Part shown: piece after piece, positions 26,578-35,921 of the stretch
How the letters are laid out: each line of letters opens with the position of its first letter
Position numbering within the stretch: position 1 is the stretch's first letter
Source of the DNA: Deltaproteobacteria bacterium
GTDB taxonomy: Bacteria; Desulfobacterota; GWC2-55-46
Direction: 5' to 3'
Length of the DNA stretch: 64,000 nt
Assembly: GCA_020846435.1 (NCBI GenBank)
Contig: JADLDY010000012.1
Location: 19,848-83,847, forward strand
Program-made: the position numbers and the translations under genes
Notes under the pieces: generated by a model
The model's database searches: none
Told to the model about the DNA's origin: nothing
Seen by the model: only the letters and a program-made list of their open reading frames with translations

Positions 26578-27648
26578 ATGTCAATTCTTGAAGAAACGCT
26601 AAAGGCGATAAAGCCGGTTGATCCGGCTCTCATGGCAAAGGCGCAAGCCCGCCTCGATATCCTCACAAAGCCCAAGGACAGCCTCGGCAGGTTAGAAGAG
26701 TTCGCGAGGCGCATGGTCGCCATAACAGGCGAGATGAGGCCGTCGATCGCGAAAAAGACCATATTCACATTCGCCGGAGACCATGGGGTCGCCGACGAGG
26801 GCGTCTCCGCCTTCCCTAAGGAAGTGACCCGCCAGATGGTATTGAACTTCCTTTCAGGAGGAGCCGGGATAAACGCTCTGGCCAGGCACGCAGGTGCCGA
26901 TGTCGTCGTCGTCGACATGGGTGTTGATTTTAATTTCGACGACGCGCCCGGCCTTGTGAAAAGGAAGGTCGTCCGCGGCACGGCGAATATGCGGCAGGGC
27001 CATGCCATGACAAGGGCTGAAGCGATTAAATGCATCGAGGCAGGGATAGAGCTTGCCGCTGATTATGGCGTAAAGGGCGCGATCTTCGGCACAGGCGAGA
27101 TGGGCATAGCCAACACCACGCCTTCGAGCGCGATAATAGCGGCATTCTCTGGCGCTTCAGTCGAGTCTGTCACAGGCAGGGGCACCGGCATAAATGACGC
27201 TCTCTTCGCTCACAAGGTGCAGGTGATAGAGGACGCTCTCGCGCTCAACAGGCCCGACCCCAAAGACCCGATAGATGTCCTCGCCAAGGTCGGCGGGGCC
27301 GAGATAGCCGGGATAGCCGGGCTCATACTTGGCGCGGCTTCCAGAAGGGTACCTGTCGTTATCGACGGCTTCATCTCGACCGCGGGCGCGCTCATCGCCT
27401 TTGAGTTGAAGCCAGAGACTAAAGACTACATGTTCTCGGCCCACAGGTCGGTCGAGAGAGGGCACGCTGTCATGCTCGAGAGGATGGATCTCAGGCCGTT
27501 CGTCGATCTCGACTTGAGGCTCGGCGAGGGCACTGGCGCCGCCATAGGCATCTCCCTTATCGAAGCGGCCCTCAGGGTGTATAATGAGATGGCGACCTTC
27601 GGCGACGCGGGCGTCTCCGAAGAGAACACTCTGGAGAGCTCACTGTAA
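26578..27648 (+). CDS. cobT: Nicotinate-nucleotide--dimethylbenzimidazole phosphoribosyltransferase
   Basis: CobT activates the lower-ligand base as its alpha-riboside phosphate. The 356-residue product shows [46 protein letters not shown] and the C-terminal [11 protein letters not shown] with the catalytic Glu. CobT enzymes accept different benzimidazoles, which fits the BzaF-like gene at the operon's end. Confidence 0.97.
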   Translation: MSILEETLKAIKPVDPALMAKAQARLDILTKPKDSLGRLEEFARRMVAITGEMRPSIAKKTIFTFAGDHGVADEGVSAFPKEVTRQMVLNFLSGGAGINALARHAGADVVVVDMGVDFNFDDAPGLVKRKVVRGTANMRQGHAMTRAEAIKCIEAGIELAADYGVKGAIFGTGEMGIANTTPSSAIIAAFSGASVESVTGRGTGINDALFAHKVQVIEDALALNRPDPKDPIDVLAKVGGAEIAGIAGLILGAASRRVPVVIDGFISTAGALIAFELKPETKDYMFSAHRSVERGHAVMLERMDLRPFVDLDLRLGEGTGAAIGISLIEAALRVYNEMATFGDAGVSEENTLESSL

Positions 27649-27651
27649 AAT

Positions 27652-28410
27652 ATGAACAGGTTCTTTATCGCGCTGCAGTTCCTTACTGTTTTCAGGGTCA
27701 GAAAAAATCTGTCCTTTGACGAAGCCGAGTTTGGCCGCTCCATGTACCTCTTTCCGGTCATCGGCGCGCTTCAGGGGCTGATCCTTCTTTTTTCATGGTT
27801 TCTCCTCTCGACCCTGCTGCCTGAGACGGTCGCGACGGCTATCCTCATACTGATACTCGTACTTACCAACGGCGGGCTCCACCTCGACGGCTTCGCCGAC
27901 ACTGTCGACGGTCTGGCAGGCGGAAAGACGCCTGAGGAGAGGCTCCGCATAATGAAGGACAGCTCGACCGGCGCCATCGGCGTCGTCTTCGTGGTTTTAA
28001 TCCTTCTTATAAAGTACCTCGCCCTCCTGGAGATGCCGTACGAGGCAAAGGCCAGGGCTATCGTCGCTTTTCCGATAATCGGCAGGTGGGCGATGGTGCC
28101 GCTTGCCGCCTGGCTTCCATACGCGAGGCCCGAGGGCGGGCTCGGCGCGGCGTTTGCCGGTTGCGGACGGGGGGTCCTGCTGAAGGCTACGGCTGTTACA
28201 GCCGTCATAGCCGCGCTGCTCTTCGGCCTCTTCTCCCTGGCGCTCATCGGGGCCATCGGCGTCATGGTCTATCTGTCGTCGAGGTTTTTCAGGAGAAAGG
28301 TCGGAGGGGTCACCGGCGACGTATTCGGCTTTCACAGCGAGGCGGCCGAGGTGGTTTTCCTTGTCCTTGTCCTGGCCCTGATGAACATGCTCACAATGGA
28401 GGAGTACTGA
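27652..28410 (+). CDS. cobS: Adenosylcobinamide-GDP ribazoletransferase (cobalamin synthase)
   Basis: An integral membrane enzyme that joins the activated corrinoid and the alpha-ribazole. The 252-residue product has about six hydrophobic segments, the start FFIALQFLTVFRV and the motif NGGLHLDGFADTVDGLAGG with metal-binding Asp. It is 3 bases after cobT; its stop overlaps the next start (TGATG). Confidence 0.97.
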   Translation: MNRFFIALQFLTVFRVRKNLSFDEAEFGRSMYLFPVIGALQGLILLFSWFLLSTLLPETVATAILILILVLTNGGLHLDGFADTVDGLAGGKTPEERLRIMKDSSTGAIGVVFVVLILLIKYLALLEMPYEAKARAIVAFPIIGRWAMVPLAAWLPYARPEGGLGAAFAGCGRGVLLKATAVTAVIAALLFGLFSLALIGAIGVMVYLSSRFFRRKVGGVTGDVFGFHSEAAEVVFLVLVLALMNMLTMEEY

Positions 28411-29045
28411 TGCGCGCGACGAGGATTTATCTGGTAAGGCACGGACAGGTGGCAAACCACCACGAATACCGCTATAACGGCCACTTCGACGTAGACATAA
28501 CAAATACCGGCGTCGAGCAGATGCACAGGGTCTGCGAGTTTATCTCTTCCCGGGAGATAGGCGCTGTCTACTCCTCGGATTTGCAGAGGACCGTCAAGGG
28601 CGCGCGCATAATCGGCAAAAAGCTCGGGGTCGAGCCGGTCATGATGAAATCGCTCCGCGAGCTCAACCTCGGCAGGTGGGAGGGGCTCACGCGGGCCGAG
28701 GCCGTGGCAAAGTACCCGGACGACGCGCACTTCAGCTTCCAGGACCTCGCCACCGGCAGGATAAAAGAGGGAGAGAGCCTTCTGGAGCTGCGCGCCAGAG
28801 TCTTGCCGGCGATCGAGGAGATACTCGCCAGACACGCGAGCGAGTCCGTGTGCGTGGTCGCTCACGGAGGGGTCAACAGGGTGATACTGAGCGAGGCCAT
28901 GAACCTGCCGCTCGAGAACTTCTTCAGGATAGAGCAGGACTACGGCTGTCTTAACATAATCGACTACCTCGAGGACGGCATGAAGGTCGTCAAGCTCCTC
29001 AACGGAGGGCCTAACCAGGACATGAGGCCGACAGAGATATATTGA
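28410..29045 (+). CDS. cobC: Alpha-ribazole phosphatase-like histidine phosphatase
   Basis: A 211-residue phosphoglycerate-mutase-superfamily phosphatase: YLVRHGQVANHHEYR (phosphohistidine RHG), SSDLQRTVKGA, LRELNLGRWEGLTRAEA and VAHGGVNRVI. The operon context, between cobS and the cobyrinate amidase, points to removal of the 5'-phosphate from the ribazole or cobalamin phosphate. It is coupled to both neighbours by TGATG overlaps. Confidence 0.88.
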   Translation: MRATRIYLVRHGQVANHHEYRYNGHFDVDITNTGVEQMHRVCEFISSREIGAVYSSDLQRTVKGARIIGKKLGVEPVMMKSLRELNLGRWEGLTRAEAVAKYPDDAHFSFQDLATGRIKEGESLLELRARVLPAIEEILARHASESVCVVAHGGVNRVILSEAMNLPLENFFRIEQDYGCLNIIDYLEDGMKVVKLLNGGPNQDMRPTEIY

Positions 29046-30424
29046 TGGCCGCGCTGAAAAAGAACCGCCCTATCCCCGCCTTTGTCATATCCGGCACTTC
29101 CAGCGGCTCAGGCAAGACGCTCATCTCCCTCGGTATAATGGAGGCTCTCAGGCGGCGCGCTCTCATCGTGCAGCCGTTCAAGACAGGCCCTGATTACATA
29201 GACCCGGGCCTCCACAGCCTCCTTCTCGGAAGGCCTTCATACAACCTCGACACATGGATGATGGGAGTAAAAGGGGTGAGGCAGGCCTTTGCAAGGGCAT
29301 CGTTCGCTTCAGGCTGCGCCGTCGTCGAAGGCGTCATGGGCCTCTTCGACGGCAGGGGCGGGCTCTCTGAGGAGGGCTCCACGGCCCATCTTGCAAAGAC
29401 GCTCGGCCTGCCAATTGTGCTCGTCGCCAACGCTGAAAAGGCCGCCCGTTCCATGGGCGCGGTCGTGAAGGGTTTTGAGACATTCGATGAGTCTGTCAGC
29501 GTCAAGTGGGTCATATTCAACAAGGTCGGTAGCCTCAGGCACGAGAAGATACTCCGTGATTCTCTTCGCGGCTCGAAGGTCAAGGTGTTGGGCTGTGTGC
29601 CGAGGGACTCATCCCTTGTTTTGGAAAGCCGCCACCTGGGGCTCATGACGGCCTCTGACATTGGAAGCGGCTGGAGAGATTTCGTAAAGAGGGCTGGAGA
29701 TGTAATGGAAGAGTCCATAAACCTCGAGCTGCTCCTTCGCGGCTCGAAGACTCTCGTTCCGGCGATAGAACCAAATCCCGCTCCAGCAAAGAGGGTAAGG
29801 ATAGCCGTCGCTCTCGACAGGGCTTTTTCTTTCTATTATCAGGAGAACCTCGACATACTCTCTAACGCTGGAGCCGAGCTCGTGCCTTTCAGCCCTCTTT
29901 TGGACAAAACATTGCCCGAAGGTATCGGAGGGATATATCTGGGCGGCGGTTACCCTGAGATGCACGCGAAGGCTCTGGAGGATAACAGGTTCCTGCGGGA
30001 CGAGGTGAGGCGGGCGGTCGAGGCAGGCATGCCTGTTTACGCGGAGTGCGGCGGCCTCATGTACCTGGGCAAGGCCATAGAAGCAGATCGCAGGGTCAGC
30101 AGGATGGCCGGGGTCTTCCCGTGGACGACGAGGCTCCTTCCAAAGAGAAAGGCTCTCGGCTACAGGGAAGTTTTCCTGAATGAAAACTGCCCGTTCCTCA
30201 AAAAGGGAAAGATAAGGGGTCACGAGTTCCATTATTCCGAGATGTCAGGTGCGCCTTCCGGTGCTTTGGCCTACACGGTCTCTGGCGGGGATAAGAATTA
30301 CGAAGAGGGCTTTGTCTACAAGAATGCTCTCGCGAGCTACATACACCTTCACTTCGCTTCAAATCCGGCCTTTGCCGCTGGTTTTGTCAAAGCTTCGGAA
30401 GGATTCAGAGGGAGAAAGTCATGA
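29045..30424 (+). CDS. cbiA: Cobyrinic acid a,c-diamide synthase
   Basis: A glutamine-dependent amidase acting on side chains a and c of the corrin ring. The 459-residue product has an N-terminal dethiobiotin-synthetase-like ATPase (VISGTSSGSGKTLISLGIM, QPFKTGPDYIDPG) and a C-terminal class-I-like glutaminase with catalytic Cys in YAECGGLMYLG and GHEFHYSEM. The ATG at 29045 overlaps the cobC stop; the gene overlaps the ThiC-like gene by four bases. Confidence 0.95.
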   Translation: MAALKKNRPIPAFVISGTSSGSGKTLISLGIMEALRRRALIVQPFKTGPDYIDPGLHSLLLGRPSYNLDTWMMGVKGVRQAFARASFASGCAVVEGVMGLFDGRGGLSEEGSTAHLAKTLGLPIVLVANAEKAARSMGAVVKGFETFDESVSVKWVIFNKVGSLRHEKILRDSLRGSKVKVLGCVPRDSSLVLESRHLGLMTASDIGSGWRDFVKRAGDVMEESINLELLLRGSKTLVPAIEPNPAPAKRVRIAVALDRAFSFYYQENLDILSNAGAELVPFSPLLDKTLPEGIGGIYLGGGYPEMHAKALEDNRFLRDEVRRAVEAGMPVYAECGGLMYLGKAIEADRRVSRMAGVFPWTTRLLPKRKALGYREVFLNENCPFLKKGKIRGHEFHYSEMSGAPSGALAYTVSGGDKNYEEGFVYKNALASYIHLHFASNPAFAAGFVKASEGFRGRKS

Positions 30425-31722
30425 ACTTACTTGAAGCGGCAAAGAACGGTATTGTAACGGACGCGATAAAAGAGGTCGCCTCGATTGAAGGCGTTGACGC
30501 ATCAACGCTCCTCGAACACATAGCGCATGGCAGGTGCGTGATACCTCTCAACAAGAACAGGCCGTCAAGGTTCGTCGGCATAGGCAAGGGCCTTCGCACG
30601 AAGATAAACGCGAGCATAGGCACTTCATCCGACATAATAGACCCTTCGGCGGAGGTTAAAAAGGCATTGGCGGCCCAGAAGGCGGGCGCGGACACCCTGA
30701 TGGAGCTCTCCGTCGGGGGCGATCTTGACGCCATAAGAAAAGAGGTGCTCTCTGCGGTGAGCCTCCCTGTTGGCAGCGTGCCTCTGTATCAGGCTTTCAA
30801 GGAGGCGATAGAGAAGTACCACGACCCGAACAAGATGCCTGAAGAGCTCCTCTTCGATGTGCTGGAGAGGCAGTGCGCTGACGGGATATCTTTCATGGCC
30901 GTACACTGCGGCATAAACAGGCTCACCATCGAGCGGCTCCGGAAACAGGGCTACCGTTACGGCGGCCTCGTTTCAAGGGGAGGTGCCTACATGGTCGGCT
31001 GGATGCTCAGCAACAACAAAGAAAACCCGCTCTATGAGAAGTTCGACAGGGTCGTGGAGATACTCCGCAAATACGACTGCGTCCTGAGCCTCGGCAACGG
31101 CCTCAGGGCAGGGGCAATTCACGACAGCCTCGATAGGGCGCAGGTCCAGGAGCTTCTCATCAACTGTGAGCTCGCCGATATCGGCCGGAAGATGGGCTGC
31201 CAGACTATGTGCGAGGGGCCCGGACATCTGCCGCTCGACGACATCGAGGCCAATGTGAAGCTCCAGAAGAGGATGAGCAACGACGCCCCCTTTTATGTGC
31301 TCGGCCCTTTGACGACGGACATAGGCGCGGGCTACGACCACATATCAGCCGCCATAGGCGCGACCGAGGCGGCCAGGTACGGCGCTGACCTGATATGTTA
31401 TGTTACCCCGGCAGAGCACCTCGCTCTGCCCGATGAGAATGACGTCGTCGAAGGCGTGAGGGCCGCGAGGGTTGCCGCCCATGTAGGCGACATGGTCAAG
31501 CTCGGCAGAAAAGGGCGCGACATGGATATGTCAAAGGCCAGGCGTGACCTTAAATGGGAAGAGCAGTTCTCTCTTGGCCTCTTCGGGGAGAAGGCCCGCG
31601 AGATAAGGGATTCGCGCGCGCCGATGGAAGAGGACACCTGCACCATGTGCGGCAGCTTTTGCGCCATGGACAATGTCGAGGCCTACTTCAGGGATAGCCT
31701 CAGCGAGAGCCCGAAACGGTAA
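30421..31722 (+). CDS. bzaF: ThiC-family radical SAM enzyme, probably 5-hydroxybenzimidazole synthase
   Basis: The 433-residue protein is clearly ThiC-like: VPLYQAFKEAIEKY, FMAVHCGINRLT, RGGAYMVGWML, CEGPGHLPLDDIEANVKLQK, LGPLTTDIGAGYDHI and a C-terminal Cys cluster (Cys407, Cys410, Cys414) for the 4Fe-4S/SAM site. ThiC makes the thiamin pyrimidine from AIR; the paralogue BzaF converts AIR into 5-hydroxybenzimidazole, a cobamide lower ligand. The gene overlaps cbiA, is the last of seven genes under a cobalamin riboswitch, and has no thi gene or TPP riboswitch near it, so I favour BzaF. By sequence alone ThiC remains possible. Confidence 0.75.
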   Translation: MNLLEAAKNGIVTDAIKEVASIEGVDASTLLEHIAHGRCVIPLNKNRPSRFVGIGKGLRTKINASIGTSSDIIDPSAEVKKALAAQKAGADTLMELSVGGDLDAIRKEVLSAVSLPVGSVPLYQAFKEAIEKYHDPNKMPEELLFDVLERQCADGISFMAVHCGINRLTIERLRKQGYRYGGLVSRGGAYMVGWMLSNNKENPLYEKFDRVVEILRKYDCVLSLGNGLRAGAIHDSLDRAQVQELLINCELADIGRKMGCQTMCEGPGHLPLDDIEANVKLQKRMSNDAPFYVLGPLTTDIGAGYDHISAAIGATEAARYGADLICYVTPAEHLALPDENDVVEGVRAARVAAHVGDMVKLGRKGRDMDMSKARRDLKWEEQFSLGLFGEKAREIRDSRAPMEEDTCTMCGSFCAMDNVEAYFRDSLSESPKR

Positions 31723-31760
31723 ATAGTATTCAGGGAACCTCTGATTAATTCATTTGTTCG

Positions 31761-31791
31761 TCATTGCGAGCGCAGCGAAGCAATCTCGTCG
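31761..31791. repeat. Half copy of the cattgcgag REP-like repeat
   Basis: The unit tcattgcgagcgcagcgaag followed by caatctcgtcg matches one arm of the 16735-16820 element. It sits in the 181-base gap between the cobalamin operon and comM. Confidence 0.7.
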
Positions 31792-31903
31792 CTTTCTTGG
31801 AATTGTTCCATCTTGTAGCCCGGGATGATTCCTGATATCATTATTTCCTCCGGACCTCTCTTTCTAAAAAAGCCGGAAACCTAAAGACGACCGTGAGAGA
31901 TGA

Positions 31904-33430
31904 ATGTTATCAAGGGTCCTGACCGCTTCGACGCTCGGCATAGACGCCTTTCAGGTAGAGGTGGAAGTTGACATATCAAGGGGCCTGCCTTCTTTCTCAA
32001 CGGTAGGCCTTCCTGACAACGCGGTAAAAGAGAGCAAGGACAGGGTCAGGTCGGCTATAAAGAACTCCGGGTACAACCTCCCAGCGAAAAAAATAACGGT
32101 AAATCTCGCGCCAGCAGATATAAAAAAGGAAGGCACGACATTCGACCTGCCTGTCGCGGTAGGCATATTGAAGGCTGAGGGCGTTGTCACGGCTGAAAAC
32201 CTCGAAGAGTACCTGATCCTGGGAGAGCTTTCCCTTGACGGCTCCATAAGGCCGGCAAGGGGCGCTCTTTCGGTCGCGGTCCTCGCGAGGGATACAGGCA
32301 AGAAGCTCGTTTTGCCGGTCGAGAACAGGGGGGAAGCCGCCATAGTCGACGGCGTAGAGGTCTACGGCGTGGCAAGCCTCTCCGAGCTCATAGAGTTTCT
32401 CAACGGCAACGCGTCGGTCGCCCCGTTCAGGATAGACGCGGGCTCTGTCTTCGGAGCCTCGACCGAGACCCATCTCGACATATCAGACGTAAAGGGCCAA
32501 GAGCATGTCAAGAGGGTCCTGGAAGTGGCGGCGGCAGGCGGCCACAATGTCCTCATGATAGGCCCGCCCGGCTCCGGCAAGACGATGCTCGCCAAGAGGT
32601 TCCCGACGATACTGCCGGACATGACCCTCGAAGAGGCGATAGAGACGACGAAGATACACTCTGTTGCCGGGACGCTCGCGCATGGAGAGGCCATCGTGAA
32701 GGCCAGGCCTTTCAGATCGCCGCACCATACCGTATCCGACGCGGGTCTCATCGGCGGCGGCAGGGTGCCGAGGCCCGGGGAAGTGTCGCTCGCGCACAAC
32801 GGCGTGCTCTTTCTCGACGAGTTGCCCGAGTTCAAGAAAAATGTCCTCGAGGTCTTGCGCCAGCCGCTCGAGGACGGACAGGTGACCATAGCGAGGGCGG
32901 CCGTCTCTCTCACCTATCCGGCTGATTTCATGCTCATCGGCGCCATGAACCCGTGCCCGTGCGGCCATCTTGGGGACAGCCATAAGGAATGCGTTTGCAC
33001 CCCGATGCAGGTCCAGCAGTACAGGTCGAAGATATCCGGGCCTCTCCTCGACAGGATAGACATACACTGCGAGGTGCCTGCCGTAAGGTTCCGCGAGCTC
33101 TCGGGCGAAAGGTCGGGCGAGAGCTCGAAAGAGATAAAAAAGAGGGTGGACAGGGCAAGGAGAACCCAGGCCGAACGCTTTACCGGCGCAGGCATCCACT
33201 CGAACAGCCAGCTCCCTTCGAGGCTCATGAAAAAATATTGCGCCTTGAATGGCGAGGCCTCGAGGCTTTTGGAGATGGCTGTCGAGCGGCTTGGGTTCTC
33301 GGCGCGCGCGTACACCCGGGTGCTCAAGGTGGCGAGGACGATCGCCGACCTCGACGGCGCGCAAGGCATCGAGGCTTCCCACGTCTCCGAGGCGATACAG
33401 TACAGAAGCCTCGACAGGCAGCTTGTATAA
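31904..33430 (+). CDS. comM: ComM/YifB family magnesium-chelatase-like ATPase
   Basis: A hexameric AAA+ helicase that promotes branch migration during natural transformation in species where it has been tested. The 508-residue product has an N-terminal Lon-like domain (LPSFSTVGLPDNAVKESKDR), Walker A GPPGSGKTMLAKRFPTILP, Walker B LFLDELPEF, the Cys-containing loop CPCGHLGDSHKECVC, and a C-terminal helical region with SARAYTRVLKVARTIADL. It is 10 bases before the kinase gene. Confidence 0.93.
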   Translation: MLSRVLTASTLGIDAFQVEVEVDISRGLPSFSTVGLPDNAVKESKDRVRSAIKNSGYNLPAKKITVNLAPADIKKEGTTFDLPVAVGILKAEGVVTAENLEEYLILGELSLDGSIRPARGALSVAVLARDTGKKLVLPVENRGEAAIVDGVEVYGVASLSELIEFLNGNASVAPFRIDAGSVFGASTETHLDISDVKGQEHVKRVLEVAAAGGHNVLMIGPPGSGKTMLAKRFPTILPDMTLEEAIETTKIHSVAGTLAHGEAIVKARPFRSPHHTVSDAGLIGGGRVPRPGEVSLAHNGVLFLDELPEFKKNVLEVLRQPLEDGQVTIARAAVSLTYPADFMLIGAMNPCPCGHLGDSHKECVCTPMQVQQYRSKISGPLLDRIDIHCEVPAVRFRELSGERSGESSKEIKKRVDRARRTQAERFTGAGIHSNSQLPSRLMKKYCALNGEASRLLEMAVERLGFSARAYTRVLKVARTIADLDGAQGIEASHVSEAIQYRSLDRQLV

Positions 33431-33440
33431 AGGAAAAGGC

Positions 33441-35888
33441 ATGGAAGACAAAAGGACAAAGACAGAGCTGCTCGCAGAGATAGCTTTGCTGAAGGCAAGC
33501 CTCAAGGAGGCTGCGGGAGCAAGGCCGCCAGGCCGGGTCAGGTCCGACGAGATAATCCATAAGGTGCTCGAGGCGACCTCGACGGTGGTGGGCGAGGAGT
33601 TTGTGCGCACCCTCGTGCGCCAGCTCGCCTCGTACCTGGGGATGAGCTTTGTCTTCGTCTCCGACCTCCTTGACCAGGATACGGGCAGGACTATCGCCAT
33701 CTGGGCGAACGGCACCTTCCTCGACAACATCGAGTACGCCCTTGCCGGCACGCCTTGCAAAGAGGTGCAAAGTGGCGAGGTGTGCACCTATGCGCGCGAT
33801 GTGCAAAAGACGTTCCCCGATGATCACATCCTCCGCGACATGGGCGTGGAGAGCTATATCGGCATACCGCTCGTAGGCGTCGACGGCAGGCCCATAGGCA
33901 TACTCGCTGGCATGGACACCGGGCCCATCGAGGACGAGGAGGAGGCCCGCACCATATTGCGCCTCTTCGCCCTGAGGGCTTCCCTCGAGCTGGAAAGGAA
34001 GGCGGCGGAGGATGAGAAAAAAAAGAGCATGGACCTCCTCCAGGCCGTCATGGACAACTCCTCGGCGGTCATCTATATCAAAGACGCCGACGGCCGGTTC
34101 CTCTTCATGAACAGATGCTACATCGAGAGGTTCAAGGTGACAAGGGGCGAGATACTCGGCAAGACCGACTATGACATCTTCCCGAAGGAGATAGCCGATA
34201 CCTTCAGGGCCAACGACAGGAAGGTGCTTGAGGCCGGTCGGCCGCTTGAGTTCGAGGAGCATGCCCTTGAGCCTGACGGGCAGATGCATACCTATTTCGC
34301 TGTGAAGTTTCCTTTATCCGGTATGCCTGGCGTGGTATGCGGCATATCGACCGACATAACCGAGAGGAAGCGCACGGAAGAGTCGCTGAAAAAGAGCGAC
34401 GAGCGTCTTCGGGAAGCCCAGGCGATGGCTCACATAGGCAACTGGGACTGGGACATAAAAGGCAACACGCTGTACTGGTCGGATGAGATATACAGGATAT
34501 TCGGTTTGAAGCCGCAGGAGTTCGGCGCCACCTACGAGGCGTTCTTCTCGCTCGTCCACCCTGACGACAGGGAATCCGTCGGCGCCGCGGTTTCCGACTC
34601 TCTCAACAACAGGCGCGCATACGAGATAAACCACAGGATAGTGCGCCCCGACGGGACCGAACGGACGGTCCACGAGATGGCGGCCGTTACCTGCGACGCG
34701 TCCGGCAAGGCCGTGCGCATGGCGGGCACGGTGCAGGATGTGACCGAGCAGAGGAAGATGGAGGCCGAGATATTGAAGGCCCAGAAGCTCGAATCCATAG
34801 GCGTGCTCGCCGGCGGCATAGCGCATGACTTCAACAACCTGCTCCTCGGCATCCTCGGCAACGTTTCCGTGGCAAAGACCTACTGCAGGCCCGGCGAAAA
34901 GGTCGTCGGGATACTCGACGAGATAGAAAAGGCGGCCCTCCGCACAAAGGGGCTCACCCGCCAGCTCCTTACCTTTTCCAAGGGAGGGCAGCCCGTGAGG
35001 GAGCCTGTCTCGATAGAGCAGGTCGCCCGCGACACCGCCCACATAGTGCTGAGGGGTTCGAGCGTCGGCTGCGGCTACTCTTTCCCAGAGGGCCTGTGGC
35101 CGGTCGAGGCTGACCAGGGGCAGATAGCGCAGGCTTTCAACAACATCATCCTCAACTCCATGCAGTCGATGCCCGAGGGCGGGGAGTTGAAGATAAGCTC
35201 CGAGAACATCGAGGTCACCCCTGACGCCCCATTGCCATTGAGCCCGGGCAGGTACGTCAAGACTACGATAAAGGACAACGGCGCGGGCATACCTCACAAG
35301 GCCCTGTCAAAGGTCTTTGACCCGTTCTTCACGACCAGGCAGAAGGCGAGCGGCCTGGGGCTGTCGGTCACCTACTCGATAATAAAAAAGCATCAGGGGC
35401 ACATCGGCATAGACTCAGTTGAGGGCGAAGGCACCTGTGTCCACGTGTACCTGCCAGCTTCCAGGGAAGAGCCCGCAGGCAGGACGGACGAGACATTGTG
35501 CAAAGGCTCGGGCAGGATACTCGTCATGGACGACGAGGAGCTTGTAAGGGATGTTGCCTCCGAGATGTTCAAGGTCCTCGGCTATGACGCTGATTTCGCC
35601 ACCGAAGGGAGAGAGGCCCTCGAGCTTTACGCAGCCGCGCGCGAAGAAGGCAGGCCGTTTGACCTCGTTATACTCGACCTTACCGTCCCCGGCGGCATGG
35701 GCGGCAGGGAGACGATGCAGAAGCTACTCGAGATCGAGCCCGGCGTCAGGGCGATAGTCTCGAGCGGCTATTCCAAAGACCCGATACTCTCTGATTTCAG
35801 AAAGTTCGGCTTCTCCGGAGTAATAGCCAAGCCTTACAGGGTCTCCGAGTTCTCCAAGGTGGTAAAGGACGCGCTCAAAGGCCTTTGA
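33441..35888 (+). CDS. Hybrid sensor histidine kinase (GAF-PAS-PAS-HisKA-HATPase-REC)
   Basis: The 815-residue protein has no membrane segment. A short coiled N-terminus is followed by a GAF domain (about 33-195), PAS 1 (about 200-320, LLQAVMDNSSAVIYIKDADG), PAS 2 (about 330-445, HIGNWDWDIKGNTLYWSDEI), HisKA with phosphorylatable His462 in GGIAHDFNNLL, HATPase_c (NNIILNSMQSMPEGG, GAGIP, GLGLSVTYSIIKKHQG) and a receiver domain with Asp746 (VILDLTVPGGMGG). It is a cytosolic hybrid kinase; the signal and any output regulator are unknown. The start ATG follows AAGGAAAAGG; longer frames overlap comM. Confidence 0.92.
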   Translation: MEDKRTKTELLAEIALLKASLKEAAGARPPGRVRSDEIIHKVLEATSTVVGEEFVRTLVRQLASYLGMSFVFVSDLLDQDTGRTIAIWANGTFLDNIEYALAGTPCKEVQSGEVCTYARDVQKTFPDDHILRDMGVESYIGIPLVGVDGRPIGILAGMDTGPIEDEEEARTILRLFALRASLELERKAAEDEKKKSMDLLQAVMDNSSAVIYIKDADGRFLFMNRCYIERFKVTRGEILGKTDYDIFPKEIADTFRANDRKVLEAGRPLEFEEHALEPDGQMHTYFAVKFPLSGMPGVVCGISTDITERKRTEESLKKSDERLREAQAMAHIGNWDWDIKGNTLYWSDEIYRIFGLKPQEFGATYEAFFSLVHPDDRESVGAAVSDSLNNRRAYEINHRIVRPDGTERTVHEMAAVTCDASGKAVRMAGTVQDVTEQRKMEAEILKAQKLESIGVLAGGIAHDFNNLLLGILGNVSVAKTYCRPGEKVVGILDEIEKAALRTKGLTRQLLTFSKGGQPVREPVSIEQVARDTAHIVLRGSSVGCGYSFPEGLWPVEADQGQIAQAFNNIILNSMQSMPEGGELKISSENIEVTPDAPLPLSPGRYVKTTIKDNGAGIPHKALSKVFDPFFTTRQKASGLGLSVTYSIIKKHQGHIGIDSVEGEGTCVHVYLPASREEPAGRTDETLCKGSGRILVMDDEELVRDVASEMFKVLGYDADFATEGREALELYAAAREEGRPFDLVILDLTVPGGMGGRETMQKLLEIEPGVRAIVSSGYSKDPILSDFRKFGFSGVIAKPYRVSEFSKVVKDALKGL

Positions 35889-35921
35889 CAGGGCCGGTTC
35901 TTTCAAGGATGGGATTTTAAC

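Noticed and set aside
28086..28409. Arg/Gly-rich N-terminal extension of the CobC phosphatase
   Set aside because: It lies within cobS in another frame; the ATG at 28410 overlaps the cobS stop and begins the phosphatase domain.
30421..31722. Calling the ThiC homologue a thiamin biosynthesis gene
   Set aside because: Its place inside a cobalamin-riboswitch operon and the lack of any thi neighbour or TPP riboswitch favour BzaF, although ThiC is not excluded.
33249..35300. Long open frames on the minus strand across the histidine kinase gene, and the plus-strand extension into comM
   Set aside because: They follow from GC-rich codon use in the real genes, have no recognisable domain, and the kinase start at 33441 has a ribosome site and follows the comM stop.
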